A stretch of DNA of 34,877 nt, taken from assembly GCA_900317635.1 (NCBI GenBank), contig ONHN01000030.1:1-34877 (forward strand), read 5' to 3'. The position numbers and the translations under genes were made by a program. The DNA comes from an uncultured Prevotellaceae bacterium (GTDB taxonomy: Bacteria > Bacteroidota > Bacteroidia > Bacteroidales > Bacteroidaceae). The notes under the pieces are model-generated. The model was not told the DNA's origin. It worked only from the letters and a program-made list of their open reading frames with translations, and did not search any database. This document shows, in pieces, positions 32,008-34,877 of the stretch; the first letter of the stretch is position 1, and every line of letters starts with the position of its first letter.

Positions 32008-33630
32008 ATGAAGATGCAAGAAAAGGCCGGTGAGCGCAAATTGCGCTGGGACGAGGAGAACCGCCTGCTGTCATCTGACGACAATGGTTTTGTGACCAAC
32101 TACTGGTACGATGCCGACGGCGAGCGCACGGTGAAGACCAGCGGCGAGGGCGAGCAGGTCTATGTCAACTCCGGGTTTGCCGGAGGACGTACGAACACGG
32201 CAAAGTTCTCGCTGTATGTGTCTCCCTATCTTGTAGCCAACCAGGGCGGACGCTACACCAAGCACATCTACATCGGCAGTCAGCGCATTGTTAGCAAGCT
32301 CGGCGACTTCGACTCCTACGGTTCCGACCCGCGCAGGATCCCCTATGCAGGGAGCGAGGCCGATGCCGTGACGGTGGACTATAAGGGCAAGTATGCCAGC
32401 CAGCAGCAGGTCATCAGGGACAATTATGCCACGTTCGATGTGCCATACAACGGTGAGGACAACAACGACTACGTGGACGGCGAGGGCTTCTGCTGCAACG
32501 ACGGCTCACTGGAGGCGGCACAGGCAAGGGCGAGGATGGCAGCGATGGCAAAGGCCAACTCCGTCAGTGGCAACTTCAAGGAGAACGATGATTACGAGAA
32601 GCTGCAGTTCTACTACCACCCCGACCATCTGGGCAGCAGCAGCTACATCACAAACCTCGACGGTGAGGTGGCGCAGCACATAGAGTATGTTCCTTTCGGT
32701 GAGGTGTTCATCGAGGAGCGCAACAATACATGGAACACGCCCTACCTCTTCAATGCAAAGGAGTTTGATGAGGAGACTGGACTGTACTACTACGGGGCAA
32801 GATACTATGACCCAAGGCTAAGCCTATGGATGAGCGTGGATCCTATCTCTAATTATGACCCAAGAAATAGTGAAAATTATCTTGATGGAGAACATAATAA
32901 TGGAATTTACAATTATGCAAATTTAAATCCTTATATTTACTGTTATCAAAATCCTGTTAAGTTAAGTGATCCGGACGGAAGACAAGTTATTGCAGTTCAT
33001 GGAACGTTCAGTAGCAACAAAACATGGCAAGACAAAGCTGGTATCAACAGATACACAAAAAAAACATTTGGAAACAATGCATATAGATATGGATTTTATT
33101 GGTCTGGAGGAAATTATGCCAGCATGAGGACAACGGCAGCAAAAGAACTTATCCAATATGCCATTAATAAAAGAAAAACGCTACCAAACAAAGAACCGTT
33201 AACTATTGTTGGACATAGTCATGGAGGTAACGTGGGAATAGAAGCGATAAATATGATGGTAAATATGCCTGAGTTTGATGGTGTGCAAATTAATTTGTTA
33301 ACCATAAACACCCCTGTGCGAGATGACTATCAATTAAGCAAGAAGGCCGAGCAAAGAGTAACTCATATTAATGTTTATGATTCCAAAGATCCTGTACAAG
33401 TTAATGGAGGTAACATAAATCATCCGGAAGAGTTTAATATGTATAAAGAACCAAATTTAGTTGATGGACTTATTGGAGAATTTGGACCTGCAGGTAGAGT
33501 CTTTAAAAATGCCGATAGAAATATATCTGTAGATAATCCGCAACCACTTGTTAAATGGCGAGGATTTAAAAGCAAATGGGGTGATTATCATAATTCTCAC
33601 AATCGAGTTAAAGATTGGGAAAACAAATGA
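32008..33630 (+). CDS. Truncated Rhs/YD-repeat toxin with C-terminal lipase-like domain
   Basis: This protein of about 540 residues keeps only the last part of an Rhs protein. Residues 1-290 show YD-repeat style motifs (RKLRWDEENRLLSSDDNGFVTNYWYDADGER) and the RHS core end (YYYHPDHLGSSSYITN, LYYYGARYYDPRLSLWMSVDP). The region beyond holds an alpha/beta hydrolase-like domain: AVHGTFSS, the nucleophile motif GHSHGG (Ser404 by count from 32008), a later YDSKDPVQ and a C-terminal DYHNSHNR that could supply Asp and His. The DNA becomes clearly AT-rich at about 32845, just past the Rhs core. A true full-length Rhs protein has over 1000 residues, so this may be an orphan C-terminal cassette, but an intact start and upstream -7 box allow expression. 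An upstream in-frame start at 31963 lies within the promoter and is less likely. Confidence 0.82.
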   Translation: MKMQEKAGERKLRWDEENRLLSSDDNGFVTNYWYDADGERTVKTSGEGEQVYVNSGFAGGRTNTAKFSLYVSPYLVANQGGRYTKHIYIGSQRIVSKLGDFDSYGSDPRRIPYAGSEADAVTVDYKGKYASQQQVIRDNYATFDVPYNGEDNNDYVDGEGFCCNDGSLEAAQARARMAAMAKANSVSGNFKENDDYEKLQFYYHPDHLGSSSYITNLDGEVAQHIEYVPFGEVFIEERNNTWNTPYLFNAKEFDEETGLYYYGARYYDPRLSLWMSVDPISNYDPRNSENYLDGEHNNGIYNYANLNPYIYCYQNPVKLSDPDGRQVIAVHGTFSSNKTWQDKAGINRYTKKTFGNNAYRYGFYWSGGNYASMRTTAAKELIQYAINKRKTLPNKEPLTIVGHSHGGNVGIEAINMMVNMPEFDGVQINLLTINTPVRDDYQLSKKAEQRVTHINVYDSKDPVQVNGGNINHPEEFNMYKEPNLVDGLIGEFGPAGRVFKNADRNISVDNPQPLVKWRGFKSKWGDYHNSHNRVKDWENK

Positions 33631-33658
33631 CGTGACATCTCAGTTCTGAATAATAATG

Positions 33659-33700
33659 AGTGAAGGTTATTCCAAAGTTTTCTTCGGGCTAATCTTCACT
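33659..33700 (+). promoter_or_regulatory. Stem-loop between the Rhs toxin and the lipoprotein gene
   Basis: AGTGAAGGTTA (33659-33669) pairs with TAATCTTCACT (33690-33700) around a 20-base loop. It may attenuate or stabilise the toxin transcript before the candidate immunity gene. No U-tract follows. Confidence 0.4.
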
Positions 33701-33716
33701 TCTTAAAATAAAAAAT

Positions 33717-34054
33717 ATGAAACAAATTAAGTTTTTCTTCATGTCTTCCATAATAATGGTTGTTCTTAGTAATTGCACTTTTGAAAACCGCAAAATAAAC
33801 ACACATATATCCAAGACACATTGAGAAATCTGCCAATTGACACTCTGGACTGTTATCCTGATTTAATAGACTTAACAGGACACTATAAGTTAATTGCTGA
33901 AGAAATTGGGCCTTGGACTTATGCGCAAAAATTGGAAAATTGTGAAACTGGAAAATCTTATTGGTTCTATTATAATACCCCAAGACCTTTTATTGTTACG
34001 TCAAAAGAAATTATATTCCCTATGGAATATAATATTGTAACAAAGTATCAATAA
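33717..34054 (+). pseudogene. Frame-broken lipoprotein, candidate immunity protein of the Rhs toxin
   Basis: An ATG at 33717 opens a lipoprotein signal (KFFFMSSIIMVVLSNC, Cys20), but that frame stops at 33822-33824 after 35 residues. The next frame continues in register (IQDTLRNLPIDTLDCYPDLI, then HYKLIAEEIGPWTYAQKLEN and YWFYYNTPRPFIV) to a stop at 34054. Joining them needs a change of one base (3n+1) near 33805-33825, around ATATATCC. The combined protein would have about 112 residues. A periplasmic lipoprotein is what lipase effectors often have as immunity partners. It directly follows the toxin and shares its AT-rich composition. A sequencing error, a real lesion, or two separate genes with a TTG start at 33821 are all possible. 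Confidence 0.6.
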
Positions 34055-34435
34055 ATGAAAAAAGTATTATTTATAAATATCGCCTTACTTTTTATTCTTA
34101 TATACGTTTGCATCTCTTATAATCATAGACAAGCTATTGTAAATACAGAAAGACCAATTGAAGACTTTTCTGTATTAGAAATTAATTGCAGTAGTGGTTA
34201 TCGTGGTGGTTCAACCCTCTTAGTAGAGTTTAATGCAAAAAAATATTATGTAGGAATAACTTCCAAACAATGTAAATCATTTACATTGGATAAGGTAAAA
34301 ATATATTATGACAAAGAAAATGATAAGCTTTTTGAGCGGAATGAATTAACAATAAGATATATAGTTTTTTATTCTATTCTTTATTTGTGCTCATTCATTT
34401 GGCTATGTACTATAAGATTTAAACATAAAAGATAA
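34055..34435 (+). CDS. Small two-helix membrane protein in the toxin cassette
   Basis: This 126-residue protein is unrecognised. It has an N-terminal helix (VLFINIALLFILIYVCISY), a polar middle of about 75 residues with two cysteines and strand-like stretches (GSTLLVEFNAKKYYVGI), and a C-terminal helix (YIVFYSILYLCSFIWLCTI) ending in a basic RFKHKR tail. Start and stop are tight: its ATG begins on the base after the stop of the preceding frame. The composition is very AT-rich, like the toxin domain. Its position supports an immunity or accessory role, but function is unknown. Confidence 0.75.
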   Translation: MKKVLFINIALLFILIYVCISYNHRQAIVNTERPIEDFSVLEINCSSGYRGGSTLLVEFNAKKYYVGITSKQCKSFTLDKVKIYYDKENDKLFERNELTIRYIVFYSILYLCSFIWLCTIRFKHKR

Positions 34436-34451
34436 ATTCCAATTTATCGGA

Positions 34452-34470
34452 CTGCTATATCATATAGCAG
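34452..34470. terminator. Short perfect inverted repeat between convergent genes
   Basis: CTGCTATAT-c-ATATAGCAG lies between the ends of the plus-strand two-helix gene and the minus-strand partial gene. There is no U-tract, so its use as a bidirectional terminator is a guess. Confidence 0.35.
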
Positions 34471-34474
34471 CAGC

Positions 34475-34877
34475 CTATCTCGACATCCCTTGCTGATATT
34501 TCTGTATGCGCCCATCGTATCTGCCATCGGCAATGTCGTGGACTTCATGGTCGGCACGTCTGAGTTCATTGGCATTGAACCTGCCCAAAGTGCCTGCCAG
34601 CCATACAAACCAGTCCGCCACCTGCTTCAAGGTGGCACTGGCAAGGTCGGAAAACATCTTCAGGTATTGCTTGATGGCGTATGACTCGTTGTCCCAGAAA
34701 ATATCGCCGTGTTTGCCGCCACGACCTCCGAAACCAGAATAGGCAAAGTCCTGAATGGCTTTGATGCAAAACTGCAAACCCTCGTCAATGCGGTAGATAT
34801 AGGCAGACATGGCAAAGAACATCGGGTCTTGCCAGTTGCCACGCTCCTTGATAGTGTAGAAGTCCCGCAGCTTCTCG
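34475..34877 (-). CDS. Unrecognised protein, 5' end cut by the window
   Basis: Only the last 133 or so residues are visible; the open frame runs off the right edge, so upstream extension is expected. The frame continues EKLRDFYTIKERGNWQDPMF into FAMSAYIYRIDEGLQFCIKA, then FGGRGGKHGDIFWDNESYAIK and TLGRFNANELRRADHEVHD. I do not recognise a family. GC content is closer to the core genome than to the toxin cassette, so it may be a different gene set. The stop at 34475 is 39 bases from the convergent membrane gene. Confidence 0.7.
   Translation of the reverse strand, partial: EKLRDFYTIKERGNWQDPMFFAMSAYIYRIDEGLQFCIKAIQDFAYSGFGGRGGKHGDIFWDNESYAIKQYLKMFSDLASATLKQVADWFVWLAGTLGRFNANELRRADHEVHDIADGRYDGRIQKYQQGMSR

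Overview
The window looks like chromosomal DNA of a Bacteroidales bacterium, most likely Prevotella-like (family Prevotellaceae or a close relative). The evidence is a type IX secretion pair (porU, porV), a DUF4468-type secreted protein, a long LptF/YjgP-type protein, a LytS/LytTR pair, and promoters of the Bacteroidetes type (TTTG, about 20 bases, then TAnnTTTG) ahead of gapA, an ompA-like gene, acpP and a tRNA. Genus assignment is inference.

Layout. 1-670 has no gene and is full of nested inverted repeats. 671-2359 holds mscL and gapA, divergently transcribed from a shared promoter region. 2360-2989 is a second repeat-rich spacer. 2990-5273 (minus strand) is a two-gene restriction-modification-like operon: an EcoRI-family adenine methyltransferase followed by a DUF262 protein ending in an HNH nuclease motif. 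5555-11941 is the type IX secretion block: a degenerate FAH-like protein, porU with a reading-frame break near its C-terminal sorting domain, porV, then ispF. 12010-14097 is a LytS-type sensor kinase and LytTR response regulator, separated by a palindromic repeat cluster. 14141-17987 has a DUF4468-like secreted protein, an LptF-like permease and ribBA. 18104-21280 has a YccA/BI-1 membrane protein, a CapA-like lipoprotein and an aspartate aminotransferase. A CPA2 antiporter follows on the minus strand (21503 to about 23584). 23750-31476 is housekeeping: asd, ompA-like, acpP-fabF-rnc, cstA, greA and a HIT protein. A tRNA (CAT anticodon) lies at 31627-31700.

Right of the tRNA the content changes. 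A short Rhs/YD-repeat protein lacking almost all of the usual N-terminal repeats switches at about 32.85 kb from GC-rich core DNA to an AT-rich C-terminal domain with a lipase-like GHSHGG motif. Behind it come a frame-broken lipoprotein gene and an intact two-helix membrane protein, both plausible immunity genes. The window ends in an unrecognised partial minus-strand gene. This is an accessory, polymorphic-toxin type segment.

The candidates for less-described biology are the methyltransferase/DUF262-HNH operon, the truncated Rhs-lipase cassette with its immunity candidates, and several families of dispersed palindromic intergenic repeats that occur at many gene boundaries here. The intercistronic hairpins before fabF and rnc may be regulatory. 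All assignments come from reading the sequence by eye, without database searches.
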